DNA of 64,000 nt from Uliginosibacterium paludis (lineage in GTDB: Bacteria > Pseudomonadota > Gammaproteobacteria > Burkholderiales > Rhodocyclaceae). Made by a program: the position numbers and the translations under genes. Below are positions 43,155 through 51,907 of the stretch, piece after piece (position 1 is the first letter of the stretch; every line of letters begins with the position of its first letter). A model generated the notes under the pieces. That model was given only the letters and a program-made list of their open reading frames with translations. It ran no database searches and had not been told where the DNA came from. The stretch is from assembly GCF_039631355.1 (NCBI RefSeq), contig NZ_JBDIVF010000002.1:558001-622000 (forward strand), given 5' to 3'.

Positions 43155-43625
43155 ATGTCACGCGATGAAAGATTCAGGGCGGAAGCGCTCGCCCTTGGCT
43201 ACAGCTTCGAGGGCGAGATCCGGATCGGCGGGCATTACTCGCCGCTGGTGCGCGACGGCGACACGCTCCATGTGAGCGGCCAGATTCCCCGGGTGGGCGA
43301 CGAGGTGGTGGTGACCGGTGCGGCCGGTGAGGCGGTGGATCTCGACCGCGCCCGGCTCGCCGCGAAGATCTGCGTGCTGCGCGCGCTGGCGCTGATCCAG
43401 CGTTCGCTGGGCAGCCTCGATCAGGTGCGGCGCATTCCGGGCATGTCCGTCTTTGTACAGTCTGCCCGGCATTTCACCCAGCAGAGCGAGGTGGCGGATG
43501 CCGCGTCCGGCGTGCTCTTCAATGTGCTGGGCGAGGCCGGCGAGCATGCGCGGACGTCGGTGGGCGTCTATCAGCTGCCGAAGAATGCGACGGTCGAAGT
43601 GTCCCTGATCGCGAGCGTGGCGTAG
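43155..43625 (+). CDS. RidA (YjgF/YER057c/UK114) family protein
   Basis: 156 residues from the ATG at 43155, preceded by GAGGAGCAGC. The pattern is of a YjgF-like subgroup: YSFEGEIRIGGHYSPLVRDGDTLHVSGQIPRVGDEVVVTGAAGEAVDLDRARLAAKICVLRALALIQRSLGSLDQVRRI. The ending is TSVGVYQLPKNATVEVSLIASV. RidA proteins hydrolyse reactive enamines and imines. The catalytic Arg of classical RidA is not clear in the last block (LPKNATVEV), so the activity may differ. The stop overlaps the GTG of the next gene. Confidence 0.85.
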   Translation: MSRDERFRAEALALGYSFEGEIRIGGHYSPLVRDGDTLHVSGQIPRVGDEVVVTGAAGEAVDLDRARLAAKICVLRALALIQRSLGSLDQVRRIPGMSVFVQSARHFTQQSEVADAASGVLFNVLGEAGEHARTSVGVYQLPKNATVEVSLIASVA

Positions 43626-44068
43626 TGGCCGATGGGTCGCGCCAGCGCAGCGGTTTGCCGTCCCCCGCGTCCGATGCGGCGGAGCCCGCGCCGGTGAGGC
43701 GTTTAGACCGCCTGCGGGAATGGGCGCGCCGCATCAGGCGGGATGTGGTCGCGGTCTATCTTGCCGCGCGCGACCCGGCCACGCCGCCGGGTGTCCGCCT
43801 GCTGGCCTGGATGCTCGCGGGCTATGCGCTCAGCCCGATCGACCTCATTCCGGATTTCATTCCCGTGCTGGGTTATCTCGACGATCTGCTGATCGTGCCG
43901 CTGGGCCTGCTGCTGGTGATCCGGCTGTTGCCGCCCGAAGTGCTGGCCGCCTCGCGGGCCCGCGCCGAGGCCTTGCTGGTGCGGCCGCGCAGCCGGGTGG
44001 CGGCAGCCGTGTTCATCGCCATCTGGGTCGCGGTGGCGGCGCTGTGCGTCGGGTGGCTGTGGCGATGA
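43625..44068 (+). CDS. DUF1232 (YkvA-type) membrane protein
   Basis: 147 residues from a GTG that overlaps the RidA stop by one base, a coupling arrangement. The DUF1232 core is YALSPIDLIPDFIPVLGYLDDLLIVPLGLLLVIRLLP. A preceding basic segment (RRLDRLREWARRIRRDVVAVYLAARD) and a C-terminal helix (VAAAVFIAIWVAVAALCVGWL) complete it. Inner membrane, function unknown. An alternative start inside is not needed because the spacing is optimal. It also overlaps the next gene by 4 bases. Confidence 0.87.
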   Translation: MADGSRQRSGLPSPASDAAEPAPVRRLDRLREWARRIRRDVVAVYLAARDPATPPGVRLLAWMLAGYALSPIDLIPDFIPVLGYLDDLLIVPLGLLLVIRLLPPEVLAASRARAEALLVRPRSRVAAAVFIAIWVAVAALCVGWLWR

Positions 44069-44394
44069 AGCGCGCGATCCTGATCGTGATTGCGCTGCAG
44101 ATCCTGGCGGCCTTGCCCGGCATGGTCTGGCCCGGCTATCTCGATTCGCCGATCGGCCTGGCGCTGATGATGCCCTACCTGTCGGTCTATCTGCTCAGCG
44201 CGCTGGGCGTGCCCGGCCTGCTGGTGAATCAGGGCGCCTGCGGCTGGGGCTTGTGCCCGCCGACGCTGGCGGGCTGGTGCGTGGTGCTGACAAGCTGGCT
44301 GCTCGGCGTGTTGCTGCTGGCCTGGCCGCTGGCACAGCTGATCGGCCGGTCCGGTCGCGATGCGGGCGCGCACGACCGGACCCGGTCCTCATGA
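44065..44394 (+). CDS. Small hypothetical membrane protein
   Basis: 109 residues. It overlaps the DUF1232 stop by 4 bases (ATGA). Hydrophobic segments are ILIVIALQILAALPGMV, SPIGLALMMPYLSVYLLSAL and LAGWCVVLTSWLLGVLLLAWPLAQLI. A Cys-rich turn, NQGACGWGLCPPT, lies between helices two and three. The hydrophilic tail runs 6 bp into the end of the convergent tctA gene. I recognise no family. Coupled translation suggests that it works with the DUF1232 protein. Confidence 0.7.
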   Translation: MKRAILIVIALQILAALPGMVWPGYLDSPIGLALMMPYLSVYLLSALGVPGLLVNQGACGWGLCPPTLAGWCVVLTSWLLGVLLLAWPLAQLIGRSGRDAGAHDRTRSS

Positions 44395-45906
44395 GCGCTT
44401 GCTGCCGGTCTGCACGTGCTCGCGCCGGCGCAGCTGGGCAACCAGGCGCGGCAGGATCAGCAGCACCGCGGCAATCACCAGGAAGCTGGCGGAGAGCGGC
44501 CGCGAGAAGAAGGTGCTCCAGTCGCCCTGACTGATCACCAGGGCCTGGCGCAGCGAGCGCTCCAGCATCGGGCCGAGGATCATGCCCACCACCAGCGGCG
44601 CGACCGGAATGTCGAGCCGGCGCATGGCGAAGCCGACCAGGCCGAAGACGAAGAGCAGGCCCACGTCGAAGATCGAGTTGCCGGCGCCATACACCGCGAG
44701 GGTCGAGATGACCAGGATGCCGGCATACAGCCAGCGCGGCGGAATCTTCAGCAGCTGCACCCACAGGCCTACCAGCGGCAGGTTCAGCAGCAGCAGGATC
44801 ACGTTGCCCACATAGAGGCTCGCGATCAGTGTCCAGACCAGATCGCTCTGGGTGGCGAAGAGCATCGGGCCGGGCTGGATGCCGTAGCTCTCGAAGGCGG
44901 AGAGGATCACCGCCGCGGTCGCCGAGGTCGGAATGCCCAGGGTCAGCAGCGGCATCAGCACGCCGGCGGCCGCCGCGTTGTTGGCCGCCTCGGGCCCGGC
45001 CACGCCCTCGATCGCACCCTGGCCGAATTCCTCCGGATGGGCCGAGAGCTTCTTCTCGGTGTAGTAGGACAGCAGGGTCGGCAGCTCGGCGCCGCCCGCC
45101 GGCATCGCACCGATCGGAAAACCGTAGAAGGCGCCGCGCAGCCAGGGTTTCCAGCTGCGCTTCCAGTCGGATTTCGACAGCCACAGGCTGCCGCTCATGC
45201 GCATCACTTCGCCGCGGTTGAAGTGGCCCTGCCAGGCGAGGAACAGCGCTTCGCCCACCGCGAAGAGGCCCACCAGCACGACGGTGACCTCCACCCCATC
45301 GAGCAGCTCCAGATTGCCGAAGGTGAGCCGTGGCTGGCCGGTCTGCAGGTCGACGCCGACGAAGCCGATCATCAGGCCGAAGCTCAGCGCGATCAGGCCA
45401 CGCAGGGTGGAGTTGCCGAGCACGGCAGACACCGCCACCAGCGCCAGCACCATGAGGCTGGCATATTCGGCCGGGCCGAAGCTCAGCGCGATGTCCACCA
45501 CCCAGGGCGAGAAGAAGGTCAGCGCGATGGTGCCGATGGTGCCGGCCACGAAACTGCCGATGGCGGCGGTGGCCAGTGCCGGGCCGGCGCGCCCGCGCCG
45601 TGCCATCTTGTTGCCTTCCAGCGCGGTGACGATGGTGGCCGATTCGCCCGGCGTGTTGATCAGGATCGAGGTGGTTGAGCCGCCATACATCGCGCCGTAG
45701 TAGATGCCGGCGAAGAGCACGAACATGGCTTCCGGGCCGACCTTGAAGGTCAGCGGCAGCAGCAGGGCGATGGTGAGGGCCGGCGCGATGCCCGGCAGCA
45801 CGCCGACCAGGGTGCCGATGAAGCAGCCGGCGAAACCCCAGATCAGGATGCCGGGCGACAGCGCGTGGGCGAATCCGCCCAGCAGGGCGTCGAATGTTGA
45901 TGTCAT
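44389..45906 (-). CDS. tctA: Tripartite tricarboxylate transporter, large membrane subunit TctA
   Basis: 505 residues, the normal TctA length, with about twelve helices. The family signatures are SPGILIWGFAGCFIGTLVGVLPGIAPALTIALLLPLTF, the GSTTSILINTPGESATIVTALEGNKMARRGRAGPAL block and GVAGPEAANNAAAAGVLMPLLTLGIPTSATAAVIL. It works with TctB and the periplasmic TctC to import di- or tricarboxylates, or related organic acids, using the ion gradient. The gene order tctC-tctB-tctA is the standard one, with a 54-bp gap after tctB. Confidence 0.95.
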   Translation of the reverse strand: MTSTFDALLGGFAHALSPGILIWGFAGCFIGTLVGVLPGIAPALTIALLLPLTFKVGPEAMFVLFAGIYYGAMYGGSTTSILINTPGESATIVTALEGNKMARRGRAGPALATAAIGSFVAGTIGTIALTFFSPWVVDIALSFGPAEYASLMVLALVAVSAVLGNSTLRGLIALSFGLMIGFVGVDLQTGQPRLTFGNLELLDGVEVTVVLVGLFAVGEALFLAWQGHFNRGEVMRMSGSLWLSKSDWKRSWKPWLRGAFYGFPIGAMPAGGAELPTLLSYYTEKKLSAHPEEFGQGAIEGVAGPEAANNAAAAGVLMPLLTLGIPTSATAAVILSAFESYGIQPGPMLFATQSDLVWTLIASLYVGNVILLLLNLPLVGLWVQLLKIPPRWLYAGILVISTLAVYGAGNSIFDVGLLFVFGLVGFAMRRLDIPVAPLVVGMILGPMLERSLRQALVISQGDWSTFFSRPLSASFLVIAAVLLILPRLVAQLRRREHVQTGSKRS

Positions 45907-45960
45907 GCAGGATTCCTCAGTCGGAGGGGCCGGCCAGCGGCCGGCGCAAGGTTCGCGGGT

Positions 45961-46455
45961 TCAGCCCAGACGCCAGCTGCCGACATGGATCAGCCCGCCC
46001 AGCTGCACGCCCAGCAGCTGATCGAAGAGCGCCCAGACGACCAGGGTCAGGATCGCGCCGATCAGCAGCGCATGCGGAAAGGACCGGCTGCCGAAGGCCT
46101 TGGCAAACAGCGCGAAACCCGCCATGCCGGCCAGGCCCACGCCGGTGAAGGCGAGCAGGCAGAAAAGCGTGACGAGGCCGGCTACCAGCCAGCCCGCGCG
46201 CGCCAGACCGCCGGGGTCGGGAGCTTCCTCCGGATCATTGACGGCATCGGGCACGCGGCCCTGCCAGGCCGCCTGGGTGAAGCCCATGGCCAGCACCAGC
46301 AGGAAGCCGGCCACCAGGGCCGGTAGCATGCGTGGCCCGAGGCCGTCGTCCAGCACCGGTTTCGGAATGTGTGCCACCGCGGCAAGCAGGGCCACCGCCG
46401 CGCCGAACATGGCGATGCCGGCGGCCACTGCAAAGGCCTTGCGTGGAGCGCTCAT
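45961..46455 (-). CDS. tctB: Tripartite tricarboxylate transporter, small membrane subunit TctB
   Basis: 164 residues from the ATG at 46455. The usual four hydrophobic segments are AVAAGIAMFGAAVALLAAVAHI, LPALVAGFLLVLAMGF, AGWLVAGLVTLFCLLAFTGVGLAGMAGFALFAKAF, and HALLIGAILTLVVWALFDQLLGVQL. The LGPRMLP motif after helix one is typical of TctB. Its start overlaps the tctC stop by 4 bases. It is the partner of TctA in the inner membrane. Confidence 0.93.
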   Translation of the reverse strand: MSAPRKAFAVAAGIAMFGAAVALLAAVAHIPKPVLDDGLGPRMLPALVAGFLLVLAMGFTQAAWQGRVPDAVNDPEEAPDPGGLARAGWLVAGLVTLFCLLAFTGVGLAGMAGFALFAKAFGSRSFPHALLIGAILTLVVWALFDQLLGVQLGGLIHVGSWRLG

Positions 46456-47429
46456 GAAGCGAGACCCAGGCTCTTCATGACGGCTTCGGTTTCCGCCAGG
46501 TCGCGGTCGAGCTCGGTCTGGAAGGCCGGCCCGGCGAGGAAGACGTCCGTCCATTCGCGTTTCTCGAGCACCTCATGCCAGGCCGTCGACTTGCTCAGCG
46601 CGGCCATGAAGTCGGTCAGCGCCTGGCGCTGCGCCGGGCTGATGCCCGGGGGCGCGAACACGCCGCGCCAGTTGGCGGCGGCCACATCGGTGCCCAGCTC
46701 CTTCAGCGTGGGAATGTCTACACCCGGAATGCGCTTGTTGCCGGACACGGCCAGCGCGCGCAGGCGGCCCGCCTTGATGTGTTCGGCGAATTCCGAATAG
46801 CCCGAGATGCCGGCGGTGACCTGATTGCCGATTACCGCAGCTACCGCCTGGCCGCCGCCCGAGAAGGCGACATAGGCGGCGTCCTTCGGATTGCCCTTGA
46901 GCGCCCTGACCAGCAGCCCGAGCAGCAGGTGGTCGGTGCCGCCGGCACTGCCGCCCGCCACGCTGACGGCTTTCGGGTTCGCGGCCAGCGCGGTGGCGAG
47001 ATCCTTCCAGCTCTTGTGCGGGCTGGCGGCCGGCACCACGATGACGCTGGATTCCTCGGTCAGCCGCGCGATCGGCGTCACGTCGCGGATGGTGACCGGG
47101 CTCTTGTTGGCGATGCCGGCACCGACCATCACCGAGCCGCCGACCATCAGCGCATTGCCCTGACCCTTGCGCTGGTTCACGAACTTCGGCAGGCCGACCA
47201 TGCCGCCGGCACCGGCCACGTTTTCGAACTGGAAGCCGCCGGCCAGGCCGGCCGCGCGGGCTGCGGCCTCAATGGCGCGGGCGGTGCTGTCCCACCCGCC
47301 GCCGGGGGCGGCCGGCACGAACATGCTGATGGAATCAAACAGGGGCGCCGCGAAAGCCATGCGCGGCAACAGGGTAGCTAGCGGCGCGCAGGCGGCGCCC
47401 AGCAGCAGGCTGCGACGGGTGATGCTCAT
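46452..47429 (-). CDS. tctC: Tripartite tricarboxylate transporter substrate-binding protein TctC (Bug family)
   Basis: 325 residues. The N terminus carries a twin-arginine-like signal (SITRRSLLLGAACAPLATLLPRMAFA). The Bug-family fold shows ISMFVPAAPGGGWDSTARAI, the binding loop around FENVAGAGGMVGLPKFVNQRKGQGNALMVGG, and GGSAGGTDHLL, then GVFAPPGISPAQRQALTDFMAAL. It captures a carboxylate in the periplasm for TctAB. It is the first gene of the operon. The substrate is unknown; given the neighbouring pectinases, uronate-derived acids are one possibility, but no sequence evidence decides it. Confidence 0.93.
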   Translation of the reverse strand: MSITRRSLLLGAACAPLATLLPRMAFAAPLFDSISMFVPAAPGGGWDSTARAIEAAARAAGLAGGFQFENVAGAGGMVGLPKFVNQRKGQGNALMVGGSVMVGAGIANKSPVTIRDVTPIARLTEESSVIVVPAASPHKSWKDLATALAANPKAVSVAGGSAGGTDHLLLGLLVRALKGNPKDAAYVAFSGGGQAVAAVIGNQVTAGISGYSEFAEHIKAGRLRALAVSGNKRIPGVDIPTLKELGTDVAAANWRGVFAPPGISPAQRQALTDFMAALSKSTAWHEVLEKREWTDVFLAGPAFQTELDRDLAETEAVMKSLGLAS

Positions 47430-47752
47430 GATCTTCTCTCCTTGGGTATCCGGCAGCCTCGGGACTGCACCTGTATGAGCCGGCTTGAAGCCGGCCTTGC
47501 GGGAATCATCGGACGCCTTCCCTTTGCCCGCTATAGTGGTTAGCAGCAGTCCCGGGCAGGCCGGAAAACTTGCTGCAGCGCGGAATCCGGGGTCGCGAGC
47601 GCGCTTGCCGCCGGCATGCCGCGGACATGTGCCGGGGCGGGTGGCACTGCTGCGCGCTCAATCCGCCAGGGTGGCCGGCGAATGAAAAAAGCCCGCCGGC
47701 AGCGGGCTGTCGGGCGGGCTTCAGGAGGCGGACCGGACGAGCCGGTCCCGGC
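47430..47752. other. Intergenic region between tctC and pectate lyase genes
   Basis: 323 bp, no gene. The right end holds the pectate lyase terminator; the left end is upstream of tctC. A ribosome site AAGGAGAGAAGATC lies before tctC on the minus strand. Nothing else recognised. Confidence 0.55.
47684..47722 (-). terminator. Intrinsic terminator after second pectate lyase
   Basis: On the minus strand, AAGCCCGCC and GGCGGGC arms with an inner CAGCCCGCTGCC segment end in a run of six T residues. Confidence 0.82.
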
Positions 47753-49225
47753 TCACTTCTGGTAGGCGCACTTGTTCGGGTTGCCGGCGGGGTCCGAGCC
47801 GAAGGCCGCGACCGTGCAGGCAATGCTCTTGCCCACGCCCACATACTTGCTGACCCAGTGGCCCTTGCGGCCGAAGGCGACCCAGCCGGTGCCGGCACTC
47901 ACGCTGCAGGTTTCGCCCAAGGCGGCGCATTTGCCGAAGCCGTCCGGATAGTCACCGCTGCCGCTCAGGGTCGGCGCGCCCGTGCTGGAGGATGCGGCGC
48001 TGCTGCTTGCTGCGCTGCTCGATGCGGCGCTCGAGCTGGCCGTGCTGCTGGCCGCACTGCTGCTCTTGCTGGAGCTCGCGCTGCTGGCGGCGCTCGCCGT
48101 GCTGCTTGATGCGCTGCTGCTGCTCCCGCTCAGGCTGCAGTCGTCATCGGTCCTGAGGCCCTTGCCGGCGCCGGCGAGGCTCTTCACCACCGTTTTCACG
48201 CTCGCCGCCGCACAGGCCTTGTAGCTGTAGCCGAGGGCTTCGGGATAGCTCCGGGTGGTCGTCCAGTCGGTCGCGTCCTTGCTGGGCGACGAATCGCTCG
48301 CCACCCAGGTGATGCCGTAGGTGCCGAAGTCGTTCGGGCTGGTGATGTTGTTGTTGCGCAGGTCCCAGTAGCCCAGCGCGGAGCTGTCACGCGAGGTCAC
48401 CGGGTTCTGCGAGTTCTCGAAGTAGTTCGCTTCGATCAGCGACACCGCGCCCATGCGCAGGTTGGCGCCCGAGGTGACGAGCTTGTTGAAGTAGTTGTTG
48501 TAGAGGTGCGAGAGGCCGCCACGCTGCAGCGGCGCGCGCGAGCCCACGTTCTCGATCCAGTTGTGATGCCAGGTGATGTAGCGGCTGGAGGTGTCGCTGT
48601 CGGTGTAGCCGTTGAGGCTCATCTTGTGATGGTCGTGCAGGTAGTTGTACGACAGCGTGATGTGATGCGCGCCCTTCTTGGAGTCGATCATGCCGTCGAA
48701 CTCGGTGTCCCCCGCGCCGCCGCATTCGACCATCGAGGTGTAGAAGGTGTTGTGGTCCACCCAGACATAGCCCGGCGCGCCGGTGGAGTTGCCCTCGATC
48801 GACACGATGTCGGAGTCCGAGCCGCCCGGGGTCAGCGCGATGCTCATGTTCTGGATGATGATGTTGCTCGACGCACCCACCACGCGGATGCCGAAGTTGG
48901 CCGAGGAGCCGTCGGCGCCGATGATCGAGATGTTGCCCTTGTTCTTGATCTCGAGGATCTGCGCCGCCTTGCCGTGCTGTGCACAGGCATCGGTGATGGT
49001 CGAGAAATCGAAGCTGCCGGTGTATTTCAGAACCAGGCCCCCGCTGCCGGAATAGGCATCGACGGCCGCCTGGGCCTGGGCCAGCGTGCTGACCGTGACC
49101 GGCGTGGCGCTGCCGCCACCGGTGGTGCCGGCGGCGTAGCCGATCGGGCCGGCCTGCGCGGCACCGGTGGCGAGGAAGGAAGCCAGCGCGAGGGCGCTGA
49201 ACAGGGGTTTGCTGCGGAAGTGCAT
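47753..49225 (-). CDS. Secreted pectate lyase, PL1, with Ser-rich linker and Cys-rich C-terminal domain
   Basis: 490 residues, signal peptide ending TGAAQA. The catalytic beta-helix holds VWVDH at 154-158, FDGMIDSKKGAHHITLSYNYLHDH and the Arg motif RAPLQR at 230-235 followed by GGLSHLYNN. A low-complexity Ser/Ala linker spans about 365-415. The end (about 424-490) is a 67-residue domain with four Cys (KCAALGETC, WVAFGRKGHW, FGSDPAGNPNKCAY). The domain is about 60 percent identical by eye to the one in the lyase at 470-1864. It is probably a carbohydrate- or wall-binding module. The enzyme is modular, unlike the PL3 lyase. Confidence 0.94.
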   Translation of the reverse strand: MHFRSKPLFSALALASFLATGAAQAGPIGYAAGTTGGGSATPVTVSTLAQAQAAVDAYSGSGGLVLKYTGSFDFSTITDACAQHGKAAQILEIKNKGNISIIGADGSSANFGIRVVGASSNIIIQNMSIALTPGGSDSDIVSIEGNSTGAPGYVWVDHNTFYTSMVECGGAGDTEFDGMIDSKKGAHHITLSYNYLHDHHKMSLNGYTDSDTSSRYITWHHNWIENVGSRAPLQRGGLSHLYNNYFNKLVTSGANLRMGAVSLIEANYFENSQNPVTSRDSSALGYWDLRNNNITSPNDFGTYGITWVASDSSPSKDATDWTTTRSYPEALGYSYKACAAASVKTVVKSLAGAGKGLRTDDDCSLSGSSSSASSSTASAASSASSSKSSSAASSTASSSAASSSAASSSAASSSTGAPTLSGSGDYPDGFGKCAALGETCSVSAGTGWVAFGRKGHWVSKYVGVGKSIACTVAAFGSDPAGNPNKCAYQK

Positions 49226-49475
49226 GGTTTTCTCCAGTCTGTCCGGCCGCTTGACGGCCTGTTGTGTGATACGGCGCGCGCAGTCTGGGAGCCGCCGGAG
49301 TAAGGGACAACCCTTATCCGACGGATATGACGAATGGGCGGCCGGAAATGCTTACGGCATGGAGCGGATTCGCTTGCAGGGCGGGGCTTTTCGCGGGCCC
49401 GGGCCGTTCGTCACCGGGCGTGGAGCGCTGCATCGAGCCATGAAGGTTGTCGTCACGATCGGCGTTTCCGGGGCA

Positions 49476-49511
49476 CAAAAAAGCCCTGTCCCGCAACGCA
49501 GGACAGGGCTC
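49476..49511 (-). terminator. Intrinsic terminator after DoxX gene
   Basis: Minus strand: AGCCCTGTCC and GGACAGGGCT arms around TGCGTTGC, followed by a run of T. Confidence 0.82.
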
Positions 49512-49531
49512 GCTTCAGCAGCGTGCGGCGT

Positions 49532-49963
49532 TCAGGCGCGCTGCGGGAAGAGGAAGGAGAAACGGCCGTAGCTGTTCAGCTCGCGCTTCCAGGCGTCCAG
49601 CGCCAGGACCACCGAAATGCCGGCCCAGACGAACAGATACTCGACGCCGCCGAGATTCCAGAACCAGCCCAGACCCTTGGTGGCGATCGTCGCGTAGGCG
49701 GCCACGGCCAGCACGCTGGCCGAGATCAGGCCGATCCACTTGGTCAGGATGTTGAAGGTGAGGCCGATCGCGCAGACGGTTTCCATCACCAGCGCGAGGA
49801 TCAGGAAGAACATCGGCGGCTGGAAGCCGGCGCGGGCGAAGAAGGCGGCGGAGCCGGCCATGCCGAAGAGCTTGAAGAAGACGTGCGGTACATAGAGCAG
49901 GCCGGCGGCCACGCGGATCGGAACGATGGGATCGAAATCCCGGAGGAAGCTGCTTGAGGACAT
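49532..49963 (-). CDS. DoxX family membrane protein
   Basis: 143 residues from the ATG at 49963. Four helices are visible: PIRVAAGLLYVPHVFFKLFG, FFLILALVMETVCAIGLTFNIL, WIGLISASVLAVAAYATIAT and EYLFVWAGISVVLALDAW. The first carries the DoxX/SURF4-type RxxxGxxxxxxHxxxKLFG pattern. A role in respiratory or thiol redox is suggested for some members only. The longer frame to 50191 overlaps the divergent LysR promoter and was rejected. It is divergent from the LysR gene at 50143, a likely regulator. Confidence 0.86.
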   Translation of the reverse strand: MSSSSFLRDFDPIVPIRVAAGLLYVPHVFFKLFGMAGSAAFFARAGFQPPMFFLILALVMETVCAIGLTFNILTKWIGLISASVLAVAAYATIATKGLGWFWNLGGVEYLFVWAGISVVLALDAWKRELNSYGRFSFLFPQRA

Positions 49964-50142
49964 GGTTGTCTCCCGGAGAGTGTTTGACCGCGGACTTTTG
50001 ACAGTCTGGTCAGGATTGGAAATCGGATGTCCCGACTCTATCGATCCACACAAGAGGGATAAACAACGCAAACGGCGACAAATCATTTCTCGCGCGTTGA
50101 TAATGCAGGCGGGTATTCCCGCCCGGTCTGAAGGATGAGCAG

Positions 50143-51069
50143 ATGGATACGCTGACCAGCATGCGGGTTTTTGCCACGGTGGTGGAAACACGCAGCTTCA
50201 CCGCCGCGGCCAACCGGCTCGCGATCTCGACCGCCATGGCTTCCAAGCATGTCCAGCATCTCGAAGCGCACCTGGGCACCCGCCTGCTCAACCGCACCAC
50301 CCGCAAGCTCTCGCTGACCGACTCCGGTCTGGCCTATTTCGAGCGCTGCAGCCAGATCCTGGCCGACATCGACGAGAGCGAAGCCGAGGCGGTGAGCCTC
50401 ACCGCCCGGCCGCACGGCACGCTGCGCGTGACCATGCCTGTGTCATTCGCGGTGCGGCACATGGCGCCGATGCTGAGCCGCTACATGCAGCAGTATCCCG
50501 AGGTGCATCTGGACCTCTTCCTGAGTGACCGCCGCACCGACCTGATCGACAACGGGCTCGATCTCGCGCTGCGCATCGGTCCCTCGCCCGAGCCCAGCCT
50601 GATCGCCCGCCGGCTGGCGACCGACAGCATGATGATGTGTGCGTCCCCGGCTTATCTCGCACAGCACGGCCGGCCGCGCACGCCGGCGGAACTGGCCGGC
50701 CACAACTGCCTGCTCTACAGCTACGCCTCGATCGGCAATGAATGGCGCCTGCAGGGGCCGGATGGCGAGCAGGTCGTGAAGGTGGGCGGCACGCTGCGCA
50801 TCAACAATGGTGACCTGCTCAACCAGATGGCCATCGCCGGCCACGGCATCATGTGCCAGCCGGAATTCCTCGTCCGTGCCGAGGTGGAGTCGGGCCAGCT
50901 GGAGGAAATCCTGCCGGACTACCGCATGGCGCCGATCGGCATCTACGCGGTCTATTCCAGCCGCAAGCATCTCTCGGCCAAGATCCGCAGCTTCGTCGAC
51001 TGTCTGGTGGATTACCTCGCCGAGAAGGGAAAGCTTCAGCCCGATGCCGAAAAAGCTCAGCATGGCTGA
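50143..51069 (+). CDS. LysR family transcriptional regulator
   Basis: 308 residues. The HTH is MRVFATVVETRSFTAAANRLAISTAMASKHVQHLEAHLGTRLLNRTTRKLSLTDSG. The effector domain reads HGTLRVTMPVSFAVRHMAPMLSRYMQQYPEVHLDLFLSDRRTDLIDNGLDLALRIGPSPEPSLIARRL. Two Cys residues (MMCASPAYL, HNCLLYS) match the CrgA-like group, as in the other two LysR proteins here. It is divergent from the doxX gene across about 180 bp. A secreted-protein gene follows 33 bp downstream and may be cotranscribed. Confidence 0.9.
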   Translation: MDTLTSMRVFATVVETRSFTAAANRLAISTAMASKHVQHLEAHLGTRLLNRTTRKLSLTDSGLAYFERCSQILADIDESEAEAVSLTARPHGTLRVTMPVSFAVRHMAPMLSRYMQQYPEVHLDLFLSDRRTDLIDNGLDLALRIGPSPEPSLIARRLATDSMMMCASPAYLAQHGRPRTPAELAGHNCLLYSYASIGNEWRLQGPDGEQVVKVGGTLRINNGDLLNQMAIAGHGIMCQPEFLVRAEVESGQLEEILPDYRMAPIGIYAVYSSRKHLSAKIRSFVDCLVDYLAEKGKLQPDAEKAQHG

Positions 51070-51102
51070 GGGCGCGGTGTGCGCCCCGCAGGATTCCCGC
51101 TG

Positions 51103-51870
51103 ATGAAACTCTTCTCCCTTCTGATGGCCGGCTTGTCCGCCCTGTGCTGCGTGAGCGGTGCGCAGGCCGCCGGGCTTTTCGACGCTCCCCTTGCCCATGA
51201 GCATCTGCCGCTCGAACGGGATCCGGTGAATCCGCAGGCCGAAGCCTGGCTGGACTGCATCGTGCACCCGGGTTTCGTGGTCAAGCAGGTTGATCGCGGC
51301 GAGGTCGGCGCCGAGCGCCTGGCGATCACCCGGCTCGCACCCGGGCAGAAGGCACCCGCCTGCAGGGTGGCTCCGGCGCGCGGCGAGCGCACGATTCCGG
51401 AATCCGATGGCGCCGGCTACTTCATGGGCGTGAAAGGCCGCTTCGCCTTCTTTGAAAGTGCGGATGGCTTCAATGGAGGCAGCTACCTGCTGGTGTATGA
51501 CGCCCTCAATTTCAGGAAACTGCATGAGGCCCTGATCGAGCGGCTGGAGGCCGTCGAGCTGACGGGGCCGGCGCCCGCCACCGGGCTGCGCCTGCGCTAC
51601 CGCGCGATGCACCTGGCGGACTGTTCGCTGCGGCAGGATCTCGCCGGCTGCTGGGCGGTGATCCAGCGGCTGACCGGGCTTCAGGGCGATGCGCCCGACT
51701 GCGCGGCGGCCTACGAACAGCTGGAAAACGATCTGCCGCCCGAGCGACGTGCGGACGCGGCAGCGGACCCGAGCGTGGTCGGCTACACGCTCGAAGCCCT
51801 CATCGATCCGGCCGGCCGGATCGAGCGCAAGGTGCTGCCGGGCAAGCTGGAGTGCTGGCCGGCGGAGTAG
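51103..51870 (+). CDS. Secreted hypothetical protein
   Basis: 255 residues from the ATG at 51103. The signal peptide is MKLFSLLMAGLSALCCVSGAQA. The mature protein has about seven cysteines, some in likely pairs (LDCIVHPGF, APACRVAP, LADCSLRQDLAGCW). AHEHLPLERDPVNPQAEAWLDC opens the mature domain. GAGYFMGVKGRFAFFESADGFNGGSYLLVYDALNFRKL is the most folded-looking part. I do not recognise the family. It has neither lipobox nor membrane anchor, so it is periplasmic or exported. Placement after the LysR gene may be operonic or fortuitous. Confidence 0.65.
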   Translation: MKLFSLLMAGLSALCCVSGAQAAGLFDAPLAHEHLPLERDPVNPQAEAWLDCIVHPGFVVKQVDRGEVGAERLAITRLAPGQKAPACRVAPARGERTIPESDGAGYFMGVKGRFAFFESADGFNGGSYLLVYDALNFRKLHEALIERLEAVELTGPAPATGLRLRYRAMHLADCSLRQDLAGCWAVIQRLTGLQGDAPDCAAAYEQLENDLPPERRADAAADPSVVGYTLEALIDPAGRIERKVLPGKLECWPAE

Positions 51871-51907
51871 TCGGGGCGGCAGAAGCCGGCAGCGCCCCGG
51901 CAAGCAC